The notes beneath the pieces were generated by a model. It saw only the letters and a program-made list of their open reading frames with translations, made no database searches and was not told the DNA's origin. Both the position numbers and the translations under genes were made by a program. A stretch of DNA of 64,000 bases from Lineus longissimus (taxonomy: Eukaryota > Nemertea > Pilidiophora > Heteronemertea > Lineidae): contig NC_088311.1 of assembly GCF_910592395.1 (NCBI RefSeq), forward strand, positions 16,864,501 through 16,928,500, given 5' to 3'. Shown here piece by piece: positions 34,801 to 49,800 of the stretch; the first letter of the stretch is position 1, and each line of letters starts with the position of its first letter.

Positions 34801-37800
34801 CAGGCCAGGACATCAATTGGTCTGATAGAGATAATGAGGCAATGTCAACATGCCTCGTTCCTCAGTCAGCAATATGCCCCTTTTTATACGGAGAAGAAAA
34901 AGGACATGAAGGAGAACTCAGATATGCCTTCACATGTCATGTCGGCTGCCCAATGGCTCGAACCAATTACAACATTACTATTATAACTTAAAATGCGTGC
35001 TCCTCCTAGCAATGTCTCGGGCAAGGCACTTAGTCGTAAGGCAAGCTGGAGGTTCAGCACCGTGAGCAGCACCTTGATAGGCCATGCCAAGAGTGCCTCT
35101 TCAGATACATCAAGTATTGAAAGCTGTGGTAGAGCACTTTTAGACAGACCATGGTCACCTTCATTTGAAAATCCCTTCATAAACAAGGGCCAGCTCTGGC
35201 TAACACAGCACTCCAAAACAATTCCCCTATCGGGTCCCTCGGAATATCCCCTGAACCAGAAAGTTTTCACCTCATCAGGCTCCCTGGGGATACCTGCTGT
35301 ACCAAGAATAAGTTCGCAATCTCTTCCAAAAGAAATTAGTCTATAGGCTTTTCATGTATGCTTAACGCGCCAAAGCCACAATACATGTAGATCCCTTATC
35401 TTGTTGTGTGCAAAGAGGCGAGTATAAAGTTGCGTATTGGTGGGTATTTAGAAATATTTGTATCTGGTGAGAATGGTGGATCACATGGTCACATGCAAAG
35501 CCATCAACTGGTCAGAGGGGTTGTTTCTCTCAGTTAAAAGTGAAAAAAATCAACTGAAATTAACATAAAAACAGGAGAATAAATAGCTTTAGTAGGTACC
35601 TAAACAATTTACACTGATATTTATTTTGCAATTTGGTTTTATTTCGGTGTATTTCCGCACTGTTGACTCATGAAATACCCCCATATGCTAATGAGAACTC
35701 CTGTTGTCTTTTGACAATCTGCCTTATGATGGTGACCACGCCCTTATATGGAAGCAACAAAAATGCAATTTCTCCATAATCGCTCCAGAATTCCAAAATT
35801 AACGTCCGCCAAGACATACTCTCAGGAGAAGTTTTGTTGTCATCCGACCTAAACTGACGGAGAAGTTACATTACAAACTATTACACCTCTACGTCCATTA
35901 TTGTAGTGATGCTGTACGGAAGGAAGGGCCAGTTTTGGCAAGAAAAATATAACGGTTACACTACTCTAGCTTCGCACGCCTAACGTCCAATGTGGTAAGC
36001 CAGTGTATGTGTACATTTTGGTGGGCCCACGGCGGGAGTGAGTTTCTTTAGGCCTATACTTGATTGACCAGCAGTGTCAATGACAATATAAGCTTGAATA
36101 GAAGGCCTGAAGTGCACTATATAAAGATCTAGCTGGACGTTAGAAGTGAGAAACTAGAATATATGGAGAGTGGTTGTTATTGCACAGGCGAATGAAGATC
36201 CATGACCAGTTATTCAATACTTACACATTGATGACCCACGCGATCGATTAAAATGCAAGTTTAACTGGCAACACCTATCAAAGATTAGATGGGTGTTATC
36301 AGTTAGACTGGCGTTTTAATGAATCATCGTTGAGTAATTAACAAACTAATTCTGTATCTTCACGCATTTCAATTTTTCATATAGAATGGCGATGTCCATG
36401 TTCAAATACATACAACAAGAGAAAAAAACATGTGTTCTCCTATAAATTCTTTGGCCATGACAATTGACAATTAATTGCCTTACATGTGCATCTAAAACGT
36501 CATTTACATGCACCTAAATTTGGTTACAGATCTATAAATGTATATTGAAAATATATCGAAAACGTATAAAGATTATTTTACGTCCCTGGTAATACTTACA
36601 TGTACTGTTCTCTTCGGTGATGACACTCATAACCTCAGTCCACTCTCCACCGCCATATGATGTGAATGCTCGCGCCTGAAAGACGACAAAATCAATAAAA
36701 CCTCCTTCACCACTGTATCTTAGGCATGTTACATGTAGGTGTAAACGAATGTATCTTCATGTTTTGAAGTTGTCCATTTTTTGGTTATTTCGACTGCACG
36801 ACCATGATGGTACACTTTATAACCTCGACCTTTTACCATCCAGCGGGAAACTGGCATCGACCTGCATAAATGCACCAAGTTTCGCGGGTATCGGTTCATT
36901 AGTTTGTTGGCAGTAAGTCCATGTGCGTGACTTGGGCAATATAACCTTAGCGTTTGACCTTATGACCTTGTCCTTTAACCTCGTTTACCCTTAAGGGCAT
37001 TCTGTATGTGTGTAAAGTTTGATCGAAATCGTGACATTAGTTTGGTGGCAATTTGCCCGTGTGCGTAATTTGGACCATATGACCTTGACTCTAAGCCGTC
37101 TGACCTTGACCTTTGACCTCGTTGTCCATTAACTACACTTGAATACCCTCGATATCAATTTTGGAGGTCGACAATCTTATGGAAATTCTCGATTCCTGGG
37201 ATGTATATACGTAACATAATTGGCATTATCATACAGCTTAATAAGAAATGCTTTGCCTGATGGAGCCAGTTTTGCGAATAACGTTCTCTAAGACGAGTGT
37301 GGAGGACAAATGCAAGCAAACAAATCTTATCAAAATGATTTTCGTCCGCCATTCCTTTGATGTTTGGTCCTGTTCGGGTTAGGACCCGAACAAGGGATAG
37401 AACATTGACTCCACACAACACAAGTGGTTTCCATATATAAAGTATATTTGTATTAGAATCGAATCCGAGCATGGAATCCGAGAAGAAGTGAAGTCCTACT
37501 AGAATCCTGGGTGAACTCAGGCTAGGGTACGCGTAGTCTTGTCTGTTCCTATCGATAATTACGATGAGAGAAGACGTATTAGATTTATATTAACCAACAG
37601 ACGACGTGGCAAAAGTCTTTGACCCAGAAATATAGAATAAAGTTGAGGAAGATCTCCTTTTGGATTAGGCGGCCATGGCTGCGGGGCGCGAGTGCGCATG
37701 CCCACAGTCAGAATAATGTAAGGTTGAAAATATAGATGGCGAGAGCTCACCCAGGCCTAGTAAACGACAAAGAAGAAGAAAACCAGAACATGCCCGCCCG

Positions 37801-40800
37801 CCCTGACAGAGTCAATCATACAGTAGTATTCTAAGTCAGGCCAAACCCCCCGATAAACAGGTGCATTAAACCCAAAGAACGAGAACTTGCAATCATGCAA
37901 TTGCATAACTTGAAATATATAGATCATCCATGATGATATTCCATAAAGTGATGTTAGATAAAGTTCATAAATGACCGGATTGTCCAACCGCAGCGTAGTG
38001 AAGCATCACACGGTAAGTAAACGGTATAACAGTATGAAAGTCCATGCGAATATTTACTGGTTATACGCAAGGGAAACCAGTATTTCCGGTAAAGTTCATA
38101 TGTGAGGACCGCATTGTCCATATTATATAGTCCATCTTTGCTAAGGGACGCATGGTGGAAGAAAGCGATCAGACGAAGCATAATGGCGCAAAATGAAACG
38201 CAATGAAGTTACCAGAATTTGGCTCTAAGATAGAGCGCTTTTTTACCAAGGTTTTCTGGCCATTTGCTTTCCGTCCTCGCACTCTCCTCCAGTATGCACA
38301 CCTTGTTAGCCGGTCGTACGTAGGTGCCATCAGCTGTCTTGACCTTCACCGTCCGAATGATTCCGTCGTCTCCAGGGTAGACTTGGATTACTCTGGCAAG
38401 AGTCCAGGATCCTCGGGGCAGCTTATCGTCGACTAGGGTGACAAGATCACCAGCAGCAACTATCTCACCATCCCGACGCCATTTGGAGCGTAGCGTCAAG
38501 GTGGGGAGGTACTCCTTCAGCCATCTCTGGTTGACTCGGTTGGCTACCACTTGTACACGCTTCCATCTCTGGCGGCTGTTGATATCACGGTCGTCATCTC
38601 GGCAAGGTGACAGCCCCTCGGCGGCACGCCCAAAGATGAAGTGATTGGGCGTCAGGGCCTCGAAGTCGTTGACATCTTCGCTAGCGTAGGTCAAAGGCCT
38701 ATTGTTGACTATGGCCTGGACCTCCACTAGAGCTGTTCTCAGGACAGCCTCGCTAACTTGGACATTAGCGATCACAGTTGACAGGGCCTTCTTCACGGAT
38801 CTGACGAGGCGCTCCCAGGCACCACCGAAGTGTGTCGGCGGATTGAAGTACCATTCTATCTTCAGTGGCGTGACGTACTGTAGTATCTTGTCATGGTCAA
38901 GCTGTTGAAGACATCGACGCAATTCTGTATTCGCCCCGACGAAATTTGTCCCGTTATCGCTGAAGATTCTTCTTGGTTGTGATCTCATGCCAATAAATCG
39001 ATGCAGGCATAGTAGAAAGTCGTCTGTAGACAGGGAATCCGCTAGTTCGAGGTGGACGGCTCTGACACTCATACAAGTGAAAAGACACCCCCAGCGCTTC
39101 ACTGAAGACCTCCGCTGTGTGACTACAATTGGGCCAAAGTAGTCAATCCCCGTATGGTAGAAGGCGCCAGCAGCAGCATTGAGTCGGCAGGTGGGTAGAT
39201 CGGCCATCTTAGGCTGAACGGGCTTCAGGCGTTTCCTCCGACATGTAATACAATCCTTAATGACCGATCTAGCCGTGGTCCTTCCCTGTACAGGCCAGTA
39301 CTTCTGTCGTGTCTCAGCTATTAGTTGTTCCCTTCCACAGTGGGCTTGTGACGAGTGGATGTCTTGTAGTAACAGCTTGGTCAGACGATTTCTCGGTAGC
39401 AGCAACTGATGCTTGGCTTCTTGATTGATATCTGCTTTCCTTAGCCGGCCACCTACGCGTAGATGGATCCCATCATGAAACGGCTGCAGTGGCGACAATG
39501 GATGCTTTGGGCTAAGCATACCATTTTCCTTTAGCTCTCTCCAGGCCTCGGGATAGGCCTCCCTTTGTGTGTGCTGTATCCACAGATGCTCAGCGTCCTC
39601 CCACTCCTCTGCTGTTATCTCTGATGATGTAATGGCCTTTACTCCAAGTCTTGGCAATTTTGACGCAAAGTTCCGGTAGGCCCTCAGGATCCACGCTGTT
39701 CTTCTGACTAGACCTCGCCATGTGCTGAAATAATCCACCTTCACCAATGATGCGATTTCGAATTCGTATCGATAGATGAACTTCTCAGATTTCTCTCCGA
39801 TCAGCAAGACTGAGGCAGTAGCGGCTTTCCTCACTTCAGGGTCATCAGGTTTCAGTTGGCTGTTCGGGATGACCTGTTCAGGCCAATCTTGCTCATCTTT
39901 TGATAGGAACGTTGGTCCTGTAAACCAAGCGTGTTCCATGGTCAGGTCATCAGCCTTCATCCCCCGTGAGCAATAGTCCGCTGGATTCTGGGCAGTTGGG
40001 ATGTATCTCCATTCCTCAAATTGGGTGAACTCCCTTATCTCTGCCACACGATTTCCGATGAATGGTTTGAACCTCTTGCTTTCATTGCGTATGTAGGCGA
40101 GTACTGTGGTGGAGTCCGTCCAAAATATTCGTCTCGTGATATTGATTGGTTGCAACTCCCTCATCAACGTTTCAGCTAGCCTGACTGCCAATACTGCTCC
40201 CTGTAGTTCCAGCCTTGGAATCGAGAGTTGAGGCTTTATGGGCGCTACACGCGTCTTCGCTGCGAGGAATGAGCACACGATCCTTCCCCCCTCCAAAGTA
40301 TAGCGTAGGAAGGCCGAGCAACCGAAAGCCATTTCGGATGAGTCGCTGAATATCAACAACATGACGTTCTTGGCATCGGTGGAGAATTCTGGGTGATGAC
40401 GTGGTATCTTCAGCAATCGAATCTTGGGAAGTTCTGTCAGCCACGCTGTCCATTGCTTCAACAGGTCAGCTGGGATCTGCTCATCCCAAGTGATGTTTCT
40501 CCTCCAAATCTCCTGGATCAGACATTTGGCTCTCACAGTAAAGGGTGCCAAATAGCCGCAGGGATCGAAGATACTGCTGGCAGTGCTTAAGACTTGTCTC
40601 TTAGTACTGCCCTTTGACTTGACCTCGGCGCCGAAAACAAAGTAGTCCTCTCCTACGTCCCATCCGACACCAAGTGCTCGCTGCACCCGACCGAATTCAA
40701 TAGGTCCAGGGGGCTGGATGGCCCTCTCTGTCTCTGGGATGTGTTGCATGACCTCTTTGGAGTTAGAGATGAACTTGTGAACTCTCCATCCACCCCTTTT

Positions 40801-43800
40801 CCCCAGCTCGATTACCTCATCTACAAAGCTCATCGCTACTGTAACAGACTGGATGCTCGAAACGAGATCGTCCATGTAATAGTCTTTCAGGTAAGCTTGT
40901 ATAACCATCTTGGAGAAAGCGTTGATGTTATCTTCAGCTGTGCGACGTAAGGCGTAGTTACAACAGGTTGGGGAGTCCTTTGAGCCAAATATGTGAACAA
41001 CCATCATCCAGGTGTCCGGTGGTCCGGGTGAGGTAGGGTCTTCTTTCCAAAGGAACCGCAATGAGTCAGCATCACTCCTTGGCACGTATACCTGGTGAAA
41101 CATACCCTCGATGTCTCCAACCACAGCGACCCGGTATAGCCTAAACCGTTGCAACACTCCGAAAAGGTTATTCAGCAAGTCTGGTCCGGTGAGGAGGCTG
41201 TCATTTAGCGATTGACCTTGAAACTCGGAAGCCGCGTCGAAGACAACTCTAACCTTTCCTGGTTTGTTTGGATTAGTCACGCCGTGATGTGGAATATACC
41301 ATGTCCTCTCGGAAGATTTCGCCTTCTCTTCTTGGGTCAGTTTCACTGCGTGTCCTTTACTGATGTAACCCTCCATGGTTTTCATATACATCCTCTTACA
41401 CTCAGGATCTCTGTGAAGACGTCTCTCTAGGCTGTTGTACCGGCGCATAGCTACAGCAAAGTTGTTGGGTAATGTCAATTCATCCGACTTCCACAGCATG
41501 GGAACTTCATAGTGACCATTTTCCAACAGACTGGTTTTCTCCTTTAACTGTTTAGCTGCCGCCCTATCCTGCAGTGACATCGGCTCCGATTCACTGCATG
41601 TAGTGCCGAACGACTCTGTATTCCAAAATCGCTCGACACTCTCGAGCAGCTGGTCGTCTTTCTTGAGAGTGCAGAGTATCTTTTTAGAGACACGATCTAC
41701 TTTTGACTTTTCTGTCAATCCAATGATGGACCAGCCTAGTTGAGAGCGTGTTCCGTACGGCTGGTGCTTGTTTCCAATCACCACTTCGTTGGTTATATGT
41801 GCCTCTGGAACATTCGCGCCGATGAGTAGTTTAACATCTGAAGCATCAATATCTCTCAGTGGCAGATGTGACAGATGTTCCCACTCGGGCTGTATCTTCT
41901 GTGGCGGCGTCTCAAAGCTCGCAATGTCTAAAATCCTGGCATCAACTACACTCAAGGGTTTTGCATCAGGATCATCCACGGACTTCACTTGGAATGATAC
42001 GATACGTGACGTCTTGGTAACATCTGGTCCGAGAGTCTTGAGCGTAAGTGGAACTGAGCGACCTTTCAAATTCAGCTGTTCCGCCAATGAGCTCTGGATG
42101 ACAGTAATCTCGCTGGCGGAGTCCAATAGAGCGACAGTTCTCACGGTAATTCCATTCTTGGAGACGATAACTGGCACGAGAGGAAAACAAGTCTGCAAAT
42201 CCCTTCCTCTATCCCTCCAATCTCCTTTTGACGAAGTCAATATGGTAGTGTTTACAGTCTTTTCAGCGGGACTATCATTTGTTCCTTCAGGCGGGATATG
42301 AAGCATCGTGTGATGTTTTCTACCACAGCCGTCTACCTGACATCGAACAGTAGACTTGCAGTTCTTAACTCTGTGTGGCTTGAGGCAGTTGTAACATACA
42401 TTCAGCTGCTTTGCATCTTTCCTTCTGTCCGCGACAGATTTCTTGGTGAAAACGTTACACTTGTGAAGCGGATGTTGTTCGACTTTACACAAAGAGCATA
42501 GCTTCTGTGTCTTCTTGTCTGATGGGTCAGAGCGTCTCTCACCAGCTGCAGGTGTAGAAGTTGTACCCGAATTTGATCCTGCAGGCTCGAGTCGTTGATC
42601 ACCTTGACCACTCTTCTTCGGCTGAGACGTTGTCCTCACCGCTGATTCTGTTGTACTTGTCTTCAACACGACTTTCTCCTTGCCTGAGACTTGAGTATTC
42701 GTCTTGTCTTTGTTGTCCCGCCGTCGGATAGCATACGGATTGTATTCGGCGGCAACGCATTGTCCCAACCAATCTTTAAAATCTATGAGATTCGGCTGTC
42801 GTTGTTGGGACACTTTGGTGATATAGCGGTTCCAATGCGTAATCCGATCTCCAGGAATCCGTCTAGCTACCCTCATCAGCACATCTGTACCCGTAATATC
42901 AGATAGATATCCCAGTGACGTCAGAGTGCTGATACAATCACGTACTCCCGTATAGAGATTCCTCAGTGACGACGCATTAGCAGACTGTAGGACGGGACCA
43001 TTAGTTATCTTCTCCAGATAAGCCGATGCAACTTTGTGTCTATGCCCAAACTGTGCCTGGAGTTCCTTCAAAGCCTGAGCGTAGTATCTCCCTGAGTGAG
43101 AAATTCCTTGGATAAATCGCTTGGCCTCTCCCTCCAAATGGCTGATAAGTAGGTCCATCCTTCGATTGTCCGACAGTCCTGGTTTCGTATGTACCTGCGC
43201 ATAGAAAAGTTCAATAAACTTAGGCCAGTTTATAGGACTCCCGTCAAATTTCGGAATCGAAACAGGAGGAAGGTCTTTTTCCGAATTCAGACGGACAATA
43301 GACTGCAACAGTGACGACATTGTACCATCACTAGCATCCCCGGCATCTAACTTGGTCTCTTTCCCTATCTCCAAGCCAGAAATCCATCCATCCACTGCAT
43401 CCTTCGACTGCGAACTCGGCGTAAATTCCGGCGTAATTCCGGTAGATATCTTGTGTACACCATCTCCATATGACGTAATTCCGGTGGTCCCACCATCTCC
43501 AGTAGGTGTCACTCCAGTCGGCAACACACCCTGGGTCCAATCAACTCCAGGCGGCAACCATCCTGGTGGCACACCATACATGTACATCGCACCATCTCCG
43601 GAAGTCTGGTATCCAGGCGGCGGTTGCATCACAGGTGGCACACCATACATGTACATCGCACCATCTCCGGACGTCGGGCATCCATACCGCGGCACCCCAG
43701 GTTTCACACCATCCCCAAGCGGCATAAATCCAGGTGGCTGTTGCATCGCAGTCTTCACACCATGCTGGGTTGCACCATCTCCGGACGTCGGGCATCTATA

Positions 43801-46800
43801 ACGCGGCACCCCAGGTTTCACACCCTGTGTCGCACCATCCCCATGCGGCATAAATCCAGGCGGAGGCTGCATCACAGTCTTCGAACCATTCTGTGTTGTA
43901 CCATCTCCGGACGTCAGACAACCAGGTACCCCAGGCTTCACATCTCGAGTTACTCCATCTCCGGGCGGCAGCACCTCAGGTTTCACACCCTGTGTCGCAC
44001 CATCCCCGTGCGGCATAAATCCAGGTGGCGGCATCCCAGGCTTCACATCCTGAGTAATGCCATCTCCAGACGACTGCAATCTAGGCGGCGGTATTCTAGG
44101 CTTCATACCATCTCCAGGCTTCACCAATGGCGACATCCGTGACAACCCACCATCCCCTGGCTGGAACCTCGATGGGGACCGACGACCGGCTGATGAAAGT
44201 GACAGATCTGGTGGAGGAGGCGCTGGCTGCAAGTACAAGTTAGAAAATTTAGGATCCAATTGTGCAGTTTTCCGTGGCAAGAAGGCAGTTTTCCGTAGCA
44301 TCCCCGACGTCAAACCATCTCCGGGCGGGAACGTAGCAGGTGTCACCCCATCTCCAGGTTTGGTGACGAACGATGTTACAGCCGGCTTTCCATTCCCCGA
44401 CTTGGTTGCCACCAACGACATAGCAGAACGACTATCTCCAGTCTTGGCTACGAATGACGATACAACAGGCTTACTATCTCCAATCCTGGTCAATACCGTA
44501 GATGATGTCCCAGGTGTAGGATCCTCGGACACCGATGGCAGCATAGCGGGTGTATGAGTTCGATCAGGCTCAGACTTGATCACTGAACCTTCGCATCCCT
44601 CCGTAGCATCCTCTACTTTCCCAGCATCCGGCGGTATATCCGGCTTCTCGCCCTTTTCTGTATCGACATCTTCAGGAAGTTTGGAATCCTCTTCTGTTAG
44701 TCCAGATTCAGCTTCAGACTCCTCAGATTCAAGATCATCTTCCGATTCCTCTTCAATCTCTAACTTCCGATCACAATCACTGGTAATATGACTGCAAGAT
44801 CCCTCTGACCGTCGACTTTGATCTATCTGACTTGATTCAGGCTTCTCCACCTTGACTTCGATCTCCCCAACATTTTTCTCCGGCTTCCTGGCTGTGCTAA
44901 CGATCCAATCCAGCACCCGACTCGAACTCAGAAGATCAGACTGAATACTAGTCCTTTTCTCGGAAGGATCCTCTCCTGACCTAGTATCCAAATGTTGAGT
45001 TATATTATCTAATATGTCCTCAGCATAGCCCTGCACCTGATTCTGCCAAGACTGGATCTTCATGAAAAATTCAGAGTCTTTTGCCAATTTAATATCGTCC
45101 GCAATCGAATCCATTTTAAGGACAGTATCTTTTATCCGCTCCTCGATCTGCCTGAGCAATGTTCTGCTTCCCCAGAGACTAATAATCTGTTCCGCCTTGT
45201 GAGCATTCCTAACCAATTTCTCCTTCAAGCCCTGTAATTCCACCTGAGATCGAAGACATCTATCCGTGGAAGAAGGCGGCAAGTAACTCCCAGTTTCATC
45301 GCATTCATAGGCATCAAGGTATGCTGGCCTACGTCGGTGCTCTCTACGTGGTCGATCCATGACTGATACTATGAGACTTTAATTCAGAAAAATAAAATCT
45401 CACCTCCGAACCGATCTATCAGCAACGTCTCCTATCCAACAAAGGAACATCAGCCTGTACCATCAGCGTAAAAGCGTCCTTAGTGATAATCTCGAAAATG
45501 ATATCTGATCCAAAAGACCAACGACAGCAGTGCCTCCCGTAGTATAGGCCCAAGTCATGTGTCCGTTGTCCTTTGGCCTCAGCAAATTGTAAACTTTAAT
45601 GCCTCAGCAACAGCGCCACCTAGTAGTTGAAACTCCTCGGTCCATAAAGTAGAGTCCAATACCGAAAAGTAAATCCAACAGGCAATTAACGCTCCCTATT
45701 GACAAGTAAGGCACTAAGTTTAGTTCAATACCACTAAAGAGATAATCATCACGACTGAAGCGCCATCTATCCGTCCACGAAGAAGTCCATGCATATATGT
45801 ACCATTACCAAACTTAAAACTCACTTGGCAATGTTCAAAGTACTACCAAATTCCCATTCAGAAGTCACCTTCACCAAAACAATGACATTCTCCAAACCAC
45901 AATGCCAATAAAGGTGATAAGTGTCGCAAATGGTAGTAGGCCCTTTCAAACAAGCAACAGTTTATAGTTGTACTCACTCGCCGATCCAAGTTTGACAGCT
46001 AAATCCACGTTTTATTCCGCATTCATTCCGATCAATAAAGCAGAGCGTCCGTGTGCTAAACCGTTGCGCGTATAGGCCGTATGTAGAATCCATGCATGTT
46101 GTAGAAATCTTCGAAAACAGCTGACTCCCAAAATGTGCTTATCCAGGCTTCGCACCTGTTAGATGACCGAAGTACCGCGTGCTGATTGGCCGACTGGTTC
46201 GTGACGTGCGTGACGTCGAAAGGTGAAAGTTCACTTGATCCGAAGACAAAATCTCTGGGTTCCGAGAAGCTCCGATATAACGCATAAACAGTCTATACTG
46301 CTAAAAATGATCCTTTGCTTCACACAAAAGGCAATAGGTTCCATCCAAAATTCATGAACTATAGTAGGCAACCTTGGAGTGAAGGTTGAGCCGCAGCCAT
46401 GGCTCGATCGGTGACGTCATATGGGTGGCACTCGCTCGCATAATAATGAGGTGATATCAAAAACTAAATGTACATACCAATGTCCAAGTGAATGTAAAAT
46501 ATCCGTGAAATCCAAATCCAATCCAAATCCAATGAATATAGTTCGTAACTTGCCAAAACGTGTAACTTCTAGCAAGAACTTTTGTGACTTTTGTTCGGGT
46601 TAGGACCCGAACAAGGGATAGAACATTGACTCCACACAACACAAGTGGTTTCCATATATAAAGTATATTTGTATTAGAATCGAATCCGAGCATGGAATCC
46701 GAGAAGAAGTGAAGTCCTACTAGAATCCTGGGTGAACTCAGGCTAGGGTACGCGTAGTCTTGTCTGTTCCTATCGATAATTACGATGAGAGAAGACGTAT

Positions 46801-49800
46801 TAGATTTATATTAACCAACAGACGACGTGGCAAAAGTCTTTGACCCAGAAATATAGAATAAAGTTGAGGAAGATCTCCTTTTGGATTAGGCGGCCATGGC
46901 TGCGGGGCGCGAGTGCGCATGCCCACAGTCAGAATAATGTAAGGTTGAAAATATAGATGGCGAGAGCTCACCCAGGCCTAGTAAACGACAAAGAAGAAGA
47001 AAACCAGAACAGGTCCCATTCCGGGATGTGCGGTCCCATTCCTGAGCTCTTTGCTGTTCGAAGGGGATAAAACTACACATTACTTTTGTTTCCGTTAGCA
47101 GATGACAGAAAATGCCTCGTTTTGACTGAAAATGACTCACTTTGGTGGGAAACTCGGTCCCATACCCCCCGACCCCTGAACAAGCAGACTGACAGACAGT
47201 TAAACAGTCCTCAAATTATTATATGATGCCAATATCATGTCTGTTTCAACCATCAACCACAACTCGTAACCGTTTTGAGCTATTCAATGGGCAGAGTAAA
47301 GTATCTACATTCGACCGAAACCCCGTAGGAATTGGAATTATACGCCTTTGAGAAAATCGACTTGATGGGGAAGAGATGTTTGTATGGTTTTACCTTGAAA
47401 TTGTACGTTGTGTTTAGCTTCAGATTGTTGAAGGTGAGGGTAAGATTGGTTGGTCCTTGGCTGGAGACCGTATGGTTCACACTGCCCCTCTCCCACATTG
47501 CAAGGTCATATTTCTGGATAACTCCATATGGTTGGTCTGGCTGGGTGATTTTGATGGACACGGAAGTGAGATTTCCCCCAATTTTCACAATGGTCGGCAC
47601 TGACGGAACTGAAACAGGACAAACAAGCATTGTACTTCAATGCCGATCTACCGTCGTTGTGCCTAATTATCCAACCTTCTTAGAGGAGTAGACTTTAGGA
47701 CTGATGTTCACCGGCGGTAAGTCGGCATGAGTACTTGAGACATTTAGCAGCCAGCTGTATTATAACCAAGGGATTATTCAAGAAAGCCGTTTTTAAGCTT
47801 GGATAGGCATTTCCTGTGATTAATAGGCCCCACATGTATATAAGCTCGCCTTATATAGTATTTTGCCATAACATAATATACTTGGAACGTGACCATCAGA
47901 ACAACAGTAATAGATCAGTCAAAATGAAAAAATGATAATGTTACTATAAATGTTTCATGGTAGTCCCCGGGGACTTTCAAAGGCGTTTTCCAAAAATTAC
48001 AAGGGAAAATCACTGGCAATCTTGAAAAAGGGCTTTTCTCATTTAATTTCAACAATATACCTCAAAATGGTCGGGGGATCGTTTTCATAGCCCCTGCCCC
48101 TCCCCCATGTGCGTCCTATTCGTTTATAAATGCATACCTGCATGAAGGATTGATATAACAGAACCTAGTAAAAGAGGCAACTTTATATGATAATTCTAAG
48201 ACAGTTACCATCTTCTGCTGTTGTTATCTTCTGAAGCTTATGTTTCTCTTGTCCATCGGGACTTGTCACAGCCGCCTTGATGTCATACTCTGTGAATGCT
48301 GTAAGGTTGTGGAGAGTGTAAGTTTGGTCTGCCTCTGTTAATTTCATGTAGCTTGATTCGGTGGTTTTCCTGGCGTACACGTGGAAATCCTTAAAGCAGT
48401 CAGCTAACATCTCTGGTTTCTGAAACATCATTGGTTGATGGTCACCAAAATTTATGAAAAGTTGTTTGGCTGAGAAAGGGACTTTGTATTACACACTCCT
48501 TACGAATTTGTTGAAACTTGGTATTTATAGTATGTACAGCGGCAATAATGAAGTTTATATTTCGTACGTTTTTACGCAATTGAACATCATCAAATTCATG
48601 TACAAATTTTGAAAATTTTCAACGAACGGCGTAGGCCTTTGAAATAACCAGAGGTGAAAAAAATATGAAAACGAATTTTTTAAAACGATTTCTACCTGTG
48701 CGTGTATTGTAAGGGATACTCTGTTTGGCCAGGCACCTCCTCCCACTACTGAGTCCGATTGCGTTATCATCGGCGAACCCATGTAGCCTTTAATATTAAA
48801 CGAAAGAAATTTTTAAAAGAAATTGCCAAACACATTAATCCTATATAATCAGTTGCAAAATATAACCTGCCCACAAAATGTCAAATGTCAAACCTTTGGT
48901 TAACTCTTTGCAACCACACTCTGTATTATCCGGGCCCGAGGCAGGCCGAAATGGTTTTATATAGCTGGGATATGGCACTAAAACTGGTGCAGTATTTTAC
49001 CCTAGAAATTTGAGCATTTTTTACTCAAACAGGCAAGGCAGCTGAGTACATGACTTTGTACTTCAAACAGAAGAATAAATATTTGTCTTCGAAAGCGAAT
49101 TGGGAGCATGTTTTGGAGTAGTTTTAAAGAAGTTTTAAACCATTGATGATGAATCACATTGAGGGGCTGATGCATTATATATGTTTTTTGGTAAAAAAAG
49201 TGATGTTTTCAAATTACCTGCACATGATTCAGTTCGAAAGTGTTCAACTGATCCATTTACTTCCTCACTTTTCGTGGAAATTTTATATATGAGCTGCACA
49301 TGGAAGCTGTATACTGTCGATGGGTTGAGACCGGTCACGTTACGCGTCACATTTTCATGGCTCGAGAATGGTACGGCGTGGACAGTTGAAGAAGTTGACG
49401 AGTGTTCCATGTATCTCAGAACAAACCGATCAAATTTGCCGGCATCAAAGGCACTGTCGTGAAGGATGTACTGCCACCGGACGCTGATGGAAGTCGGGGT
49501 GGAAAGACCATCCTTTGTAATTGCTGGTGCCCCTTTAAATACAAGAAGATGTAATTATAGAAACGTAGTTTGCTCCGTAAGCCTCAGATAGATTATTACT
49601 GAATACATTTATTGGTAGAGAATATTACTGTAGGGAAAATTCGTTCAGCCTTATTTTGATCGCAGTGGGCCACCAGATGGGTGTGGATTCCTAAACCAAG
49701 AACGCCAAGACACCCAGTCGAATGGCGCAGAAGATGGATCGAGCGAGCCGGAACTAGTGGAATAAGGATACCGAACTGGAGGTTTTGGCTGTCACACCGA

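Larger units (their letters stand above)
37371..47011 (-). mobile_element. Complete BEL/Pao LTR retrotransposon (9641 bp)
   Basis: The element is bounded by two 420-bp LTRs starting TG and ending CA, and flanked by a 5-bp duplication, GGTCC (37,366-37,370 and 47,012-47,016), which is normal for BEL/Pao integrases. One intact 2383-codon polyprotein occupies the interior on the minus strand. A polypurine tract (GGGCGGGCGGGCA) abuts the 3' LTR. No primer-binding site was recognised after the 5' LTR. Identical-looking LTRs and an open polyprotein point to a very recent insertion in an RPTP intron. Confidence 0.96.

Noticed and set aside
43352-44557. Several 70-170 codon plus-strand frames opposite the BEL polyprotein
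   Set aside because: They are antisense shadows of the Pro/Gly repeat region, have no independent domains and share its periodicity.
46540-46591. tRNA primer-binding site just inside the 5' LTR of the BEL element
   Set aside because: The sequence next to the LTR does not start with a clear TGG-type tRNA 3'-end complement, so no site was called.
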